A stretch of DNA of 64,000 bases from Bacillus_BD sp963765265. Lineage in GTDB: Bacteria > Bacillota > Bacilli > Bacillales > Cytobacillaceae. The position numbers and the translations under genes are program-made. The notes below the pieces were generated by a model. It had not been told where the DNA came from and searched no databases. It saw only the letters and a list, made by a program, of their open reading frames with translations. The stretch is taken from contig CAVXVN010000005.1 in NCBI GenBank assembly GCA_963765265.1, positions 62,001 to 126,000 on the forward strand, in the 5' to 3' direction. Below are positions 12,608 to 22,908 of this stretch, piece by piece; the stretch's first letter is position 1; each line of letters begins with the position of its first letter.

Positions 12608-13162
12608 ATGAACTACAACATTCGTGGTGAAAACATTGAGGTAACTCCAGCAATTAGAGAATATGTCGAAAAGAAGATTGCCAAAATTAAACGCTATTTT
12701 ACTGAAACACCTGATGCGAATGTAAATGTCAACTTAAAGATCTACAATGACAAAAAAGCAAAAGTTGAAATTACAATTCCAATGCAAAATCTCGTATTAC
12801 GTGCTGAAGAAGTAAATGATGATATGTATGCTGGAATTGACTTGATTACTGATAAGTTAGAACGTCAAATCCGTAAACATAAAACAAAAGTAAACCGTAA
12901 GATTCGCGAAAAAGGTGGCGTAAATGCATTGTTTACAACGGTTGCTCTTGAACCAGGTGAGCAAGCCATTGAAGAAGAGAATGAATTAGAGTTAGTTCGC
13001 CAAAAAAACTTTGATTTAAAACCAATGGATAGTGAAGAAGCGATTCTACAAATGAATTTGCTTGGACACAACTTCTACGTTTTTACAAATGCTGAAACAA
13101 ACCATACCAATGTCGTTTACAAACGTAAAGATGGGCGTTATGGGTTAATTGAAACACATTAA
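12608..13162 (+). CDS. hpf: Long-form ribosome hibernation promoting factor
   Basis: A 184-residue long-form HPF, which binds the small subunit and dimerises 70S ribosomes into inactive 100S particles in stationary phase and stress. The N-terminal S30AE domain (about 1-100) has the characteristic beta-alpha topology, beginning NIRGENIEVTPAIREYV. A charged linker (about 105-125) leads to the C-terminal dimerisation domain (about 128-184) with FDLKPMDSEEAILQMNLLGH and FVFTNAET-like sequence. The ATG follows AAAGGAGGAG. In B. subtilis the orthologue (yvyD) lies directly after fliT; here it is separated from fliT by the rRNA block. Monocistronic, with a strong terminator. Confidence 0.95.
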   Translation: MNYNIRGENIEVTPAIREYVEKKIAKIKRYFTETPDANVNVNLKIYNDKKAKVEITIPMQNLVLRAEEVNDDMYAGIDLITDKLERQIRKHKTKVNRKIREKGGVNALFTTVALEPGEQAIEEENELELVRQKNFDLKPMDSEEAILQMNLLGHNFYVFTNAETNHTNVVYKRKDGRYGLIETH

Positions 13163-13199
13163 AAAGACGGAAAATTTAATAAAATAATACAAACACTAA

Positions 13200-13244
13200 C
13201 AAACACAGCCCTAGCAAAAATCATATGGGGCTGTGTTTGTTTTA
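13200..13244 (+). terminator. Terminator of hpf
   Basis: A 12-bp perfect stem CAAACACAGCCC/GGGCTGTGTTTG with a 16-base loop, followed by TTTTATT. Confidence 0.9.
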
Positions 13245-13495
13245 TTATGAGTGATGGCTCCTCTATCCTAAAGTTGTCACTGTTCGGAGGAAGTGGTAAG
13301 ATAATGAAGGAAAAAATGATCTTTTGATCCAAGGATTCGATCTATATAATAGCGAATCTTTTTTCATTCGTAGCAATAATTGGATTAAATTATTTACATA
13401 CTTAAATGCGCAAGTTCCGTTTAGGAAAGATTTTTTAAACAAAAAAGATTTGCGGCAATGGATGCAAGAACATGTACGACCACTTTGCCCCATCT
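13245..13495. other. Spacer with a doubtful open frame
   Basis: A frame starting at a TTG (13324) stays open through 57 codons into the repeat that follows. Its composition is moderately protein-like (SFFIRSNNWIKLFTYL), but it has no ribosome site at good spacing and no family I recognise. A short hairpin GATTCG/CGAATC followed by six T lies near 13335-13366. I do not call a gene. Confidence 0.3.
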
Positions 13496-13694
13496 TAACG
13501 GGCAGTAAGACCCCCACCTCGGGGATTCTAAGTATACGAAAAGAAGATAAGTGGGGGATCAACTGCCCGTAAAGATCCGATAAGATCTTGTCTTAGAGCT
13601 AACCATCAGTGGGGGATGAAGCAAGCTAAAAACGCTACGTCCAATCGCAACGCCTGCACTAGCACGTCCTGTGCGTCGAAAAAACCCCCACTGA
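13496..13694 (+). repeat. Palindromic intergenic element B
   Basis: A 200-bp structured element between hpf and secA. Outer pairing ACGGGCAGT (13498) with ACTGCCCGT (13562) encloses CCCCCAC (13511) with GTGGGGG (13551). A second arm TCAGTGGGGG (13606) pairs with CCCCCACTGA (13685). Inside the second arm is a small hairpin GCAC-GTCCT-GTGC near 13660, which has a counterpart with a different but still paired stem in element A at 54656-54905. It contains no transposase. It resembles the non-coding palindromic repeats common in Bacillaceae; whether it is a miniature transposon or an RNA element is open. Confidence 0.6.
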
Positions 13695-13749
13695 GGGAAG
13701 TCTTCTTTATGAAAATATCAGATTTTGAACCATATAAAGGAGCGTATTT

Positions 13750-16268
13750 ATGGCTGGAATTTTGAATAAAATATTTGATCCAAATAAGAGAGAAGTCAAA
13801 CGTCTAACAAGAAGAGCCGAGGAAATCATTGCGCTCGCTGACGATATGGAAAAGCTGTCGGATGACGAATTACGAGGGAAAACAGAGGAATTTAAGGCTC
13901 GTTATCAAAAGGGAGAAAGTATTGATGATCTTCTACCGGAAGCATTTGCCGTTGTTCGCGAAGGAGCGAAACGAGTACTTGGTTTGTATCCATATCCCGT
14001 TCAATTAATGGGGGGGATTTCCCTTCATGAAGGAAATATTTCAGAAATGAAAACAGGGGAAGGGAAAACGTTAACGTCCACCATGCCTGTTTATTTAAAT
14101 GCCCTTACAGGGAAAGGTGTTCACGTCGTAACCGTTAACGAATATTTGGCTAGTCGTGATGCCAGCGAAATGGGACAACTCTATACTTTTCTAGGGTTAA
14201 CAGTGGGGCTCAATCTTAACGCTCTTTCAAAGGAAGAAAAGCAAGCTGCCTATGCTTGTGACGTTACGTATGGTACGAATAATGAACTAGGCTTTGACTA
14301 TTTACGCGATAATATGGTCCTTTATAAAGAGCAAAAGGTACAGCGTCCCTTGCATTATGCGGTGATTGATGAAGTCGATTCCATTTTAATTGACGAAGCC
14401 CGAACACCTCTGATTATTTCAGGTTCGGCACAAAAGTCAACTCAGCTTTATATTCAAGCAAACGCATTTGTACGTGTATTGAAAAAGGAAGACGACTACA
14501 CGTATGATGAAAAAACAAAAGGTGTTCAGCTGACAGAAGATGGGATGTCAAAAGCAGAGCAATATTTTAGCATCGAAAATTTATTTGATATAAGCCATGT
14601 GGCGATTAACCATCATATTTCGCAAGCATTGAAAGCTCATTCGAGTATGCATCGTGATATTGACTATGTGGTGCAAGATGGAGAAATTCTCATTGTTGAC
14701 CAATTTACCGGTCGTTTAATGAAAGGGCGTCGCTATAGTGATGGACTTCATCAAGCCATTGAAGCAAAAGAAGGCTTAGAAATTCAAAATGAAAGTATGA
14801 CCCTTGCAACGATTACATTCCAAAACTATTTCCGTATGTATGAAAAATTAGCAGGTATGACGGGAACAGCTAAAACGGAAGAAGAAGAATTCCGTAATAT
14901 TTATAATATGTATGTGATCATGATTCCTACGAATAAAGAAATTGCTCGTGATGATCGAGCGGATTTAATTTATGCGAGTATGGACGGAAAATTTAGAGCG
15001 GTTGTTGAAGATATTGCCGAACGCCATCAGAACGGACAACCCGTTCTGGTAGGGACAGTAGCCATTGAAACATCTGAAATTATTTCAAAATACTTATCGA
15101 AAAAAGGCATTCACCATAATGTCTTAAATGCGAAGAATCATGAACATGAAGCAGAAATTATTGCCCATGCCGGGGAGAAAGGTGCCGTTACCATTGCGAC
15201 CAATATGGCTGGACGTGGGACGGATATTAAGCTAGGTGAAGGCGTCACGGATTGTCGGTGGACTTGCTGTTATTGGGACAGAGCGTCATGAGAGCCGTCG
15301 AATTGATAACCAGCTGCGTGGACGTTCTGGACGTCAAGGGGATCCAGGTATCACTCAGTTCTATCTTTCTATGGAAGATGAACTCATGCGTCGTTTTGGA
15401 TCGGATAATATGAAATCCATGATGGAAAGATTGGGTATGGATGATACCCAACCAATTCAAAGTAAAATGGTTTCAAAAGCGGTCGAATCTGCACAAAAAC
15501 GTGTGGAGGGTAATAACTTTGATGCTCGGAAACAGTTATTGGAATATGATGATGTTCTCCGTCAACAACGTGAAATTATTTATGCACAGCGGAATGAAGT
15601 GTTAGAATCAGAAAATTTACGTAGCATTGTAGAGGAAATGATACGATCTTCTTTATCGAGAAATGTCGCTGCTCACACACTTAATAGTGATGAATCTGAG
15701 GAGACATCCGATTTTCAAAGTTTGCTTGACTATATCAATGGCAATCTTCTTCAAGAAGGTGTGTTATCGCTCAATGATCTTCAAGGAAAAGATAACGATG
15801 CACTTATCGAGTTGATTTTAGCCAAAGTGAAAGAGCATTATGATGAAAAAGAAGCTCAGCTTGGCGAAGAGCAAATGCGTGAGTTTGAAAAAGTAATTGT
15901 ACTTGCGTGCTGTTGATTCAAAATGGATGGATCATATTGATATGATGGATCAGCTTCGTCAAGGAATTCATTTACGTGCTTACGGGCAAGTAAATCCATT
16001 GCGTGAGTATCAACATGAGGGATTTGCGATGTTTGAAGCGATGGTAGAATCAATTGAAGAAGAAGTAGCGAAGTATATTATGAAAGCTGAAATTCGCAAT
16101 AATCTTCAACGTGAAGAAGTCGCTAAAGGGCAGGCCGTTAACCCGAAGGAAGACGGAGAAACAGTAAAGAAAAAGCCCGTTGTGAGAAAGGTAAATGTAG
16201 GCCGTAATGATCTATGTCCTTGCGGAAGCGGCAAAAAGTATAAAAACTGTCATGGCAATTTAGAGTAA
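13750..16268 (+). pseudogene. secA: Preprotein translocase ATPase SecA, two frameshifts
   Basis: SecA, the cytoplasmic motor that drives preproteins through SecYEG. The domains are canonical: nucleotide-binding domain 1 with Walker A MKTGEGKT and DEAD-type VIDEVDSILIDEARTPLI, preprotein cross-linking domain, NBD2 with TNMAGRGTDIKLGEGV, helical scaffold, and a C-terminal zinc motif CPCGSGKKYKNCH. The frame breaks twice. Near 15250-15257, where GEGVKELGGLAVIG is expected, the sequence reads out of frame and resumes at GGLAVIGTERHESRR. Near 15906, an extra G between EKVIVL and RAVDSKWMDHID shifts the frame again. Removing two bases gives 838 residues, the usual length. ATG at 13750 follows AAAGGAGCG. 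As SecA is essential and its neighbours are standard, these are probably sequence errors rather than a dead gene. Confidence 0.93.
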
Positions 16269-16444
16269 GAAATTCGGACATGTGACAGGTGTGATTGGAC
16301 AAAGTATCAATAGGGATTCGTATACAAGGTGAAAGGGTAGAGCTTAAGATCAAAAATCAGCTTTCCCCTTGTACACCTCATACGGACATATTGACAAGTT
16401 TTGCTTTTGGTGCCTGTATTTGATTAAATTAAAGAGGTGTATGA

Positions 16445-17546
16445 ATGGAATTAGCAGAAATTCGTCATGAATTAGAAAATACAGCTAAAACGTTAGCTGA
16501 CTTTAGGGGGTCTCTTTGACTTAGAAAACAAAGAGGCACGAATAGCCGAACTGGATGATGAGATGCTGCAGCCAGGGTTTTGGAATGATCAACAAAAAGC
16601 GCAAGGAGTTATCAATGAATCCAATGCGTTAAAGGATCAAGTAAATGAGTTCTATGAGTTATTTGAATCCTATGAAAATTTAGATTTAACCTATGAGCTT
16701 GTAAAAGAAGAAAGTGATGCAGAGCTCCAAAGTGATCTTGAAGAAGAGCTAACGGGGCTGACAACACGATTAAAGCAATACGAGCTCCAACTTCTTTTAA
16801 GTGAGCCTTATGATAAAAATAATGCCATTCTTGAGCTTCATCCAGGATCAGGTGGAACAGAGTCACAGGATTGGGGCTCTTTGTTACTGCGTATGTATAC
16901 ACGTTGGGCGGAGAAAAAAGGATTCAAGGTGCAAACAGTCGATTACCAACCAGGTGAAGAAGCAGGGATTAAAAGTGTGACACTCGCCATCCGAGGCCAT
17001 AATGCGTATGGCTATTTAAAGGCAGAAAAAGGGGTTCACAGACTGGTTCGAATTTCACCATTCGATTCTGCGGGTCGTCGTCATACATCCTTTGTTTCCT
17101 GCGATGTTATTCCAGAATTTACGGATGAAATCGAAGTCGAAATACGCTCTGAAGACATAAGAATCGATACGTACCGGGCAAGTGGTGCAGGTGGACAGCA
17201 TATTAATACAACCGATTCTGCGATTCGAATCACCCATCTTGAAACTGGAATTGTCGTGACATGCCAAAATGAGCGTTCACAAATAAAAAACCGCGAAACC
17301 GCGATGAAAATGTTGAAGTCCAAGCTCTATCAGCGGAAAATAGAAGAAAAAGAAGAACAAATGGCTGCCATTCGTGGTGAGCAAAAGGAAATTAGCTGGG
17401 GGAGCCAGATTCGCTCTTACGTGTTCCATCCTTATTCCATGGTTAAAGATCACCGGACCAATGCAGAAGTCGGCAACATAAATGCGGTTATGGACGGGGA
17501 TCTTGATGATTTTATTGATGCTTACCTTCGTTCAAGAATTATGTAA
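16445..17546 (+). CDS. prfB: Peptide chain release factor 2, programmed +1 frameshift
   Basis: RF2 recognises UGA and UAA and triggers peptide release. Translation starts at ATG 16445 (AGAGGTG upstream), reads 24 codons to an in-frame TGA at 16517, and continues at GAC (16518) in the +1 frame. The frameshift site is the conserved one: an internal Shine-Dalgarno-like AGGGGG, then CTT TGA C. The full product is 366 residues, normal for RF2. The SPF codon-recognition tripeptide (RISPFDSAGRR) and the catalytic GGQ (ASGAGGQHINTTDSA) are present. The frameshift is autoregulatory: low RF2 slows termination at the internal UGA and favours the shift. This is not a defect. It lies after secA as in B. 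subtilis and ends at a terminator. Confidence 0.97.
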
Positions 17547-17591
17547 GGTCTTTAAGCTAAAAATCTTTCTTGGAAAAAATTTTTCATACTG

Positions 17592-17630
17592 AAAAGGCTT
17601 TTGTCGCTTTATGTGGCAAAGGCCTTTTTT
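17592..17630 (+). terminator. Terminator of prfB
   Basis: A 10-bp stem AAGGCTTTTG/CAAAGGCCTT (one G.U pair) preceded by A and followed by TTTT. Confidence 0.85.
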
Positions 17631-17640
17631 ACATATGAAT

Positions 17641-17838
17641 CAATCGTATCAAATGCGCCTCGGCGTATTTGCGCCCAGAAATACTTCGCTCGCTCGATAA
17701 ACTTCCTTTTAAAATCTGTGGCATCCGCCGGAGGCTTTAACTTCATTCAGTCAGGGTTTGAACCCCCACTGAATTGATAAAAGCTGGCATTCATCTCACC
17801 ACTTATAGAAGTGGGAGACTTCTGCTGAATGAAGTTAA
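17641..17838 (-). repeat. Palindromic element A, long copy
   Basis: The element lies inverted relative to the copy at 54656. Core 17739-17836: AACTTCATTCAG at one end and CTGAATGAAGTT at the other. Between them are the palindrome GGGTTTGAACCC and a hairpin CCACTTATAGAAGTGG. A roughly 100-bp tail (17641-17735) contains CCGCCGGAGGC, CGCTCGCTCG and AAATGCGCCTCGGCG, shared in diverged form with the 54656 copy and in part with 45930. It lies between the prfB terminator and cccB and carries no ORF. Confidence 0.7.
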
Positions 17839-17977
17839 AAAGCTTTAAATCAGAATGAACACGAGCTTCGCAAAGGTGGAATGAAAATGAGAAAACGTAT
17901 AAAGAGGCCATTCAAGGGCAACCTATGATATAATTTATCTGAAATATGAACAAATTTTGACAAAGGGGGGCCTATTT

Positions 17978-18310
17978 TTGAAGGGGAAATTGTTGACCAT
18001 TTTGATTGGGACCATGCTTGTATTAGTCGCATGTGGTGGTGAAAAAGAGTCGGACTCAACCAATAACAGCGGAACATCTGATACAGTGAATGTGAGCGCG
18101 GCAGAAAAGATTTATAATCAGAAATGCTCCAATTGCCATGGCGGGGATCTAAGTGGTGGAGTTGGGCCGAATTTAACGACGATCGGTGGAAGACTAACTC
18201 AGGAAGAAATTGAACATGTAATTGCAAACGGACAAGGAGCTATGCCAAAAGGTCTCATTGATGGTGCAGAAGCTACGGCAGTAGCGGAATGGCTAGCAGC
18301 GAAAAAATAA
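17978..18310 (+). CDS. cccB: Cytochrome c551, membrane lipoprotein
   Basis: A 110-residue small c-type cytochrome of the outer membrane face, delivering electrons to terminal oxidase. A lipoprotein signal peptide (about 1-17) ends in the lipobox LVAC; the cysteine at about 17 would be lipidated. A low-complexity Ser/Asn/Thr linker follows, then the haem-binding motif CSNCHGGDL, GVGPNLT, and the distal methionine in GAMPKGLI. The TTG start at 17978 is chosen because AAAGGGGGG lies eight bases before it; a TTG at 17957 precedes that site. Position between prfB and ftsE matches B. subtilis cccB. A TG-extended TATAAT near 17930 may be the -10 box. Confidence 0.92.
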   Translation: MKGKLLTILIGTMLVLVACGGEKESDSTNNSGTSDTVNVSAAEKIYNQKCSNCHGGDLSGGVGPNLTTIGGRLTQEEIEHVIANGQGAMPKGLIDGAEATAVAEWLAAKK

Positions 18311-18379
18311 ATACTTTTTGAAGAATCATCCATCCAAAAGGTATATTTCACATGCCTTTCAGCACAGATGAAGGGTTTT

Positions 18380-18437
18380 GTATGGTCATGAAGGGATAGG
18401 AGAGAACAGGTTTGCACCGATCCTTTCATGACTATAC
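18380..18437. repeat. Long inverted repeat between cccB and ftsE
   Basis: Two 18-base arms (GTATGGTCATGAAGGGAT and ATCCTTTCATGACTATAC) pair over their whole length with two G.U pairs, around a 22-base loop. There is no T run after it, so it is not a standard terminator. The surrounding 18311-18990 is otherwise AT-rich and without a convincing gene. Confidence 0.6.
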
Positions 18438-18990
18438 AGCCAAGATGAGACAAATATCATCAATCAACAATACTGTTAAATAGAGCTTTGTTGGAATATC
18501 CATGGACGATCATGTAGCGTGTAGAGCCATTTCACCAAGCGAGTCTATCATAACACGTTTTTAACTTCGCTAGCTTGATGGAACCATACATGATATAATA
18601 CTGGAAAATGATACAAAATATTAGATGATTACGTTTCTTTTAAATAACCTCAATGAACAATTTTTAATAGAATCTATTTTCTTTACATGCATGAATTCCT
18701 TTTTTAACCCTCTTTACTATTTTTATCCTCAGATCCAAGTCATTTCCAATTCTGAATTAAACGATAAAATCCCTATACTACAAGGATTTAAACCCATTAA
18801 TTATAAAGTAAATGAACGAAAATAAAATGTATTTTTACGCTTGAAAAGAAACTGTAATATTTTTAACAGTAATTTTGCTGTTTATGATGATATAATGATG
18901 GATGTGGAAAAAGAACGAGTTTTTTGTAGAAACTTGTCGTCTTTATTAAAAAGGGCCATTTTTCCAACACAAAAGATTTTGGGTGATAAC

Positions 18991-19677
18991 ATGATCGAAA
19001 TGGAAAACGTATATAAAAAGTACCCTAATGGCGTCGTCGCTGCCAATGGGATCAGTGTCCAAATAAAGCAAGGGGAATTTGTTTATGTCGTTGGTCCAAG
19101 CGGTGCTGGTAAATCAACCTTTATTAAAATGATGTATCGTGAAGAAGTACCGACAAAAGGAAGTATTATTATCGACGGAATTAATCTAGCAAAAATGAAA
19201 GAAAGTAGAGTTCCCTACTTACGCCGCCAAATTGGGGTGGTGTTTCAGGACTATAAATTACTACCAACCTTAACTGTTTTTGAAAATATAGCATTTGCGA
19301 TGGAAGTAATTGAAGAACATCCTGCTCAAATCAAAAAGCGTGTAATGGAAACGCTGGATCTTGTAGGTCTAAAACATAAGGCACGCATGCTTCCAACTGA
19401 ACTATCGGGTGGAGAACAACAACGTGTCTCGATTGCACGTTCAATCGTGAACTCACCAAAGGTTATGATTGCAGATGAACCTACAGGAAATCTGGACCCC
19501 GAAACATCATGGGACATTATGAATATATTCGATGAAATCAACCGGAGAGGGACAACCGTGGTCATGGCAACACATAATAAAGATATTGTGAATCGGATTA
19601 AACACCGAGTGATTGCCATTGAGAGCGGAACAATTTCTCGTGACGAGCAGAGAGGTGATTACGGCTATGAAATCTAG
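18991..19677 (+). CDS. ftsE: Cell division ATP-binding protein FtsE
   Basis: The 228-residue ABC ATPase of the FtsEX complex, which in Bacillus controls a murein hydrolase during elongation, and sporulation entry. Walker A is GPSGAGKST (about 35-43), the Q-loop is VVFQDYKLLPT, the signature is LSGGEQQR and Walker B is VMIADEP. Translation could be read upstream, but ATG 18991 gives the standard N terminus MIEMENVYKKYPNG and has GGGTGAT upstream. It overlaps ftsX by 11 bp, so the two are translationally coupled. A TGATATAAT -10-like element lies about 100 bp upstream. Confidence 0.96.
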   Translation: MIEMENVYKKYPNGVVAANGISVQIKQGEFVYVVGPSGAGKSTFIKMMYREEVPTKGSIIIDGINLAKMKESRVPYLRRQIGVVFQDYKLLPTLTVFENIAFAMEVIEEHPAQIKKRVMETLDLVGLKHKARMLPTELSGGEQQRVSIARSIVNSPKVMIADEPTGNLDPETSWDIMNIFDEINRRGTTVVMATHNKDIVNRIKHRVIAIESGTISRDEQRGDYGYEI

Positions 19678-20560
19678 AACATTTCGTCGTCATGTAAGAG
19701 AAAGCTTCAAGAGTCTTGGTAGAAATGGATGGATGATGTTTGCTTCCGTTAGTGCCGTGACGATTACGCTTCTTTTAGTGGGTGTCTTTTTTGTTATTAT
19801 GATGAACCTTAATAATGTGGCAACTTCGATCGAAGAAGATGTAGAGATTCGTGTTCATATCGATGTAGCAGCAACTGAAGAGAATCAACAAACTTTGCGT
19901 GAGAATATTGAGAAGATGCCAGAAGTGAAATCTATTTCCTTTTCTACAAAAGAAAAAGAACTTGATCAGTTGATGTCGAGCTTTGGAGAAGAAGGGAATG
20001 CCTTTGCCATGTTCGAACAGGATAACCCGCTCAGCGATGTATTTGTGGTCCAAACGAAAAATCCTACTGATACGATGAAGACGGCTAAGAATATCGAAAA
20101 GCTGCAATATGTGGGAAAAGTGAATTATGGACAAGGCAGTGTAGAGAAGATTTTTAAAGTAACGGACTTTAGTAGAAACGTAGGGATCGTCTTAATCATT
20201 GGACTATTATTTACTGCGATGTTCTTAATCTCTAATACGATTAAAATTACGATTTTTGCAAGAAGAAGAGAAATTGAGATTATGAAGTTAGTAGGAGCTA
20301 CCAATTGGTTTATCCGCTGGCCTTACTTCCTCGAAGGATTATGGCTGGGTCTACTTGGCGCTGTGCTCCCAGTTGGGATCATAGGTGTTTCCTATTATTA
20401 TGCACACAACTACTTGGCACAAAAATTAGAAGGTAATTTTATCCAATTACTAGAATTTAGTCCGTTTATCTATCAAGTATCAGGATTACTGATTTTGATG
20501 GGGGCATTTATCGGTATTTGGGGAAGTGTCATGTCCGTTCGAAAGTTCTTGAAGGTATAA
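19667..20560 (+). CDS. ftsX: Cell division permease FtsX
   Basis: The 297-residue membrane partner of FtsE. After a cytoplasmic N terminus (MKSRTFRRHVRESFKSLGRN) comes TM1 (about 22-45), an extracytoplasmic domain (about 50-165) that in this family binds the hydrolase partner, then three more membrane segments (about 175-200, 220-250, 265-290). ATG 19667 lies inside the end of ftsE with AGAGGTGAT before it; longer upstream readings are unsupported. The murein hydrolase gene follows 270 bp downstream, the usual arrangement for an FtsEX-activated enzyme. Confidence 0.96.
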   Translation: MKSRTFRRHVRESFKSLGRNGWMMFASVSAVTITLLLVGVFFVIMMNLNNVATSIEEDVEIRVHIDVAATEENQQTLRENIEKMPEVKSISFSTKEKELDQLMSSFGEEGNAFAMFEQDNPLSDVFVVQTKNPTDTMKTAKNIEKLQYVGKVNYGQGSVEKIFKVTDFSRNVGIVLIIGLLFTAMFLISNTIKITIFARRREIEIMKLVGATNWFIRWPYFLEGLWLGLLGAVLPVGIIGVSYYYAHNYLAQKLEGNFIQLLEFSPFIYQVSGLLILMGAFIGIWGSVMSVRKFLKV

Positions 20561-20833
20561 GGGAGTCTATTAAGAGATTTGCGAGGAGCTTCGATTGATG
20601 TGAATCTTTCGGAGTCCTCAAAATACATAGTGTCAAACTTCATAAGGATTGATTTGAATTATACTAGTTTGTTTAGATTTGTGTGGCAGTGCAAGGATTT
20701 ACAAGGTTAATAGGGATATTCATTTGCTATAGAATTGATTGTTCCAAAAAAAGCTAACAACTTAAATGAGAGAGAACAAACGGTTTACCTGTACATCAAA
20801 AGGCTTTGTGTGCAGTTGAAAGGGGAAAACGGA

Positions 20834-22235
20834 ATGAAGAAAACCATCATGACATTATCTATGGCCGCTTCGGTAGGTCTAGGTACACTCTTTGCAGGGA
20901 TGCCTGCGGATAAAGTATTTGCAGAATCAGTAGCAGAGCTAGAAGCAAAACAGCAAGAGATTCAAAGTAAAAGCTCTGGCATTGAAAATGAAATTAATGA
21001 AAAGACAGATCAAATCGAAACGCTTCAGGTAGAACAGCAACAAGTCAATACGGAAATTAATCGTATTGATCAAGCGATTGGTGACACGACAACGAAAATT
21101 TCGGAAAAAAATGCGCAAATTGATGAAAAAAATGTTGAGATTGAAAAACTTAATCTTGAAATAGACGAGTTGATCAAGCGTATTGAAGAACGAAATGAAT
21201 TGCTAAAAGAACGTGCCGTTTCTTACCAGGAAAGTGGTGGAATGGTCAGTTATATTGACGTATTAGTTGGCGCGCAAAGTTTTAGCGACTTTATTGACCG
21301 CGTTGGAGCAGTTGCCGTTATTTTAGACGCCGACCAATCCATCTTAAAAGAACAAAACGCTGATAAAGAGGCTCTTGAACAAAAGCAAGCAAAAGTTAAA
21401 AGTGACTTAGCAGAACTTGAAAATATGCGCAAAGAACTTGAAACGTTAAAAGCAAACTTAGATTCACAAAAAGAAGAGAAGAACCAATTAATGGCGTCGT
21501 TAGAACAGGAAGAAGTTAAAGCAAGTGAAGTAAAGATGTCTCTTGAAGAAGAAAATGAGATTTTAAATGGCCAAGATGCAGCCATTCAAAAGGCCATTGA
21601 ACTAGAACAACAAAGACAAGCTGAGGCGAAAAGACAACAAGAAGAGGAAGCAGCAGCAGCAGCAGGCAGCAGCAGCTAAGGAAGCAGCAGCTAAGGCAGC
21701 AGCTGAAACAACAACATCAGCTCCAACTTCTAATAAAACAGACTCCTCTGAATCAACAAATACAACCAGTAAAGCAAGTGCTAGCACAGTAACTCAACAA
21801 TCAGTCGCAACAGCACCTGTTTCAGGAGGGAGCTTTACAAGACCTGCAGCGGGATCTATTTCTTCAGGGTTTGGTTACCGCAGTTTTAACGGTGGAGGCT
21901 TCCATTACGGCGTAGACATCGCAAAAGCAGGAACTGTGCCAGTTGTTGCAGCAGCTGATGGTGTCGTTAATCGTTCTGATGTCTCCAGTAGTTATGGAAA
22001 TGCTAATTTATGATCTCTCATTCTATTAATGGACAAACCTATACAACTGTATACGCTCATTTAAGCAGTCGTTCTGTTGGCAATATGCAAACTGTTTCAA
22101 AAGGACAAGTCATTGGATATATGGGAAATACCGGAGATTCTTTGGTCAACATTTGCATTTTGAACTGTATAGAGGTGGATGGAATGCAAGTCAAAATCGA
22201 ATGCAATCAATCCAAGTGGAATGGTTCCAATGTAA
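20834..22235 (+). pseudogene. PcsB/EnvC-like murein hydrolase (coiled coil + M23), about four frameshifts
   Basis: A secreted peptidoglycan hydrolase of the coiled-coil/LytM type. A signal peptide (MKKTIMTLSMAASVGLGTLF...AES) is followed by a long coiled coil (about 30-255), an Ala/Gln-rich and Ser/Thr-rich linker, and an M23 domain with SSGFGYRSFNGGGFHYGVDIA, TTVYAHLS and GQHLHFELYRGG, the Zn-binding H and D residues being present. The frame breaks near 21666 (extra G in a GCA run), near 22005, near 22143 (one T short), and near 22190. Joined, the product is about 466 residues ending at 22235. ATG 20834 has AAAGGGG upstream. Its position after ftsEX suggests the FtsEX-controlled enzyme. The uninterrupted 21679 stop would remove the whole catalytic domain. 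Confidence 0.85.
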
Positions 22236-22272
22236 AAAATAGTCTTGATATTTTAATAAGTTTAATAGTGAA

Positions 22273-22306
22273 AAAAGTGGAAGAGGATAATTCTCTTCCG
22301 TTTTTT
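22273..22306 (+). terminator. Terminator after the murein hydrolase gene
   Basis: A stem GGAAGAG/CTCTTCC with a GATAATT loop, preceded by A and followed by GTTTTTTG. Confidence 0.8.
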
Positions 22307-22902
22307 GTATGCTTTTGTAAAAAAGGTAAAAGGATATTGAAAAGTTGATTTTTGTAAATAGGCCATCAAAAATGAGTAAAAGCAAAATCTAAAGTCCCCA
22401 AACTATAAGGAAAAACTCCAAATTTTCGGATCAATCCCCTATAAATACGGATAGAAATAGATTCCCCAAAATAATTTCCCGGAAAATAAAGATATTCATG
22501 AGGATTATCGTCGATACTCCTTTTGAAAATGCATATAAAGTTGAAATCCCAAATGATCTTTCAAATAAAGCAGTCGCACTATTAAATCAAAAGATAAATA
22601 ACATTAAAACAACCCATAACCAACTATAGGAACATTCTATCAAATCTTCGACACCCTTGTAATTCAAGTGCTATCGGATTTCCACAATAAACAGTATGAT
22701 CAACCAATCTATTTAAGATTTTCCCAGACCCCTGATATAGTATTGCTCATAACTCGTCCTTTTTTACATATAATATTAAACGTATGGAGAGATTTGTCTT
22801 ACTTCGAGTCCCATAAATAAACAGGGGTCTTTTTACTAAAAGGTCAGAAATTGTTTCAAGGCTTGATAGATCGATCGGTTATGATGATGGAAAGAAAGGG
22901 CG
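22307..22902. other. Intergenic stretch before ctpB, with a doubtful small ORF
   Basis: About 600 AT-rich bases. A 43-codon frame at 22498-22629 is moderately protein-like (DTPFENAYKVEIPNDLSNK), but it has no ribosome site and no recognised family. No RNA gene or repeat is evident. In B. subtilis the nearby swrA gene lies between ctpB and minJ; it is not seen here. Confidence 0.35.
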
Positions 22903-22908
22903 ATGGCA

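Noticed and set aside
13324..13572. 82-codon ORF between hpf and secA
   Set aside because: No ribosome site and its second half lies inside the palindromic element B.
16445..17546. prfB as a pseudogene
   Set aside because: The in-frame TGA is the known programmed frameshift site with its internal Shine-Dalgarno element.
18625..18825. 66-codon frame before ftsE
   Set aside because: AT-driven composition, no ribosome site, no family; likely chance.
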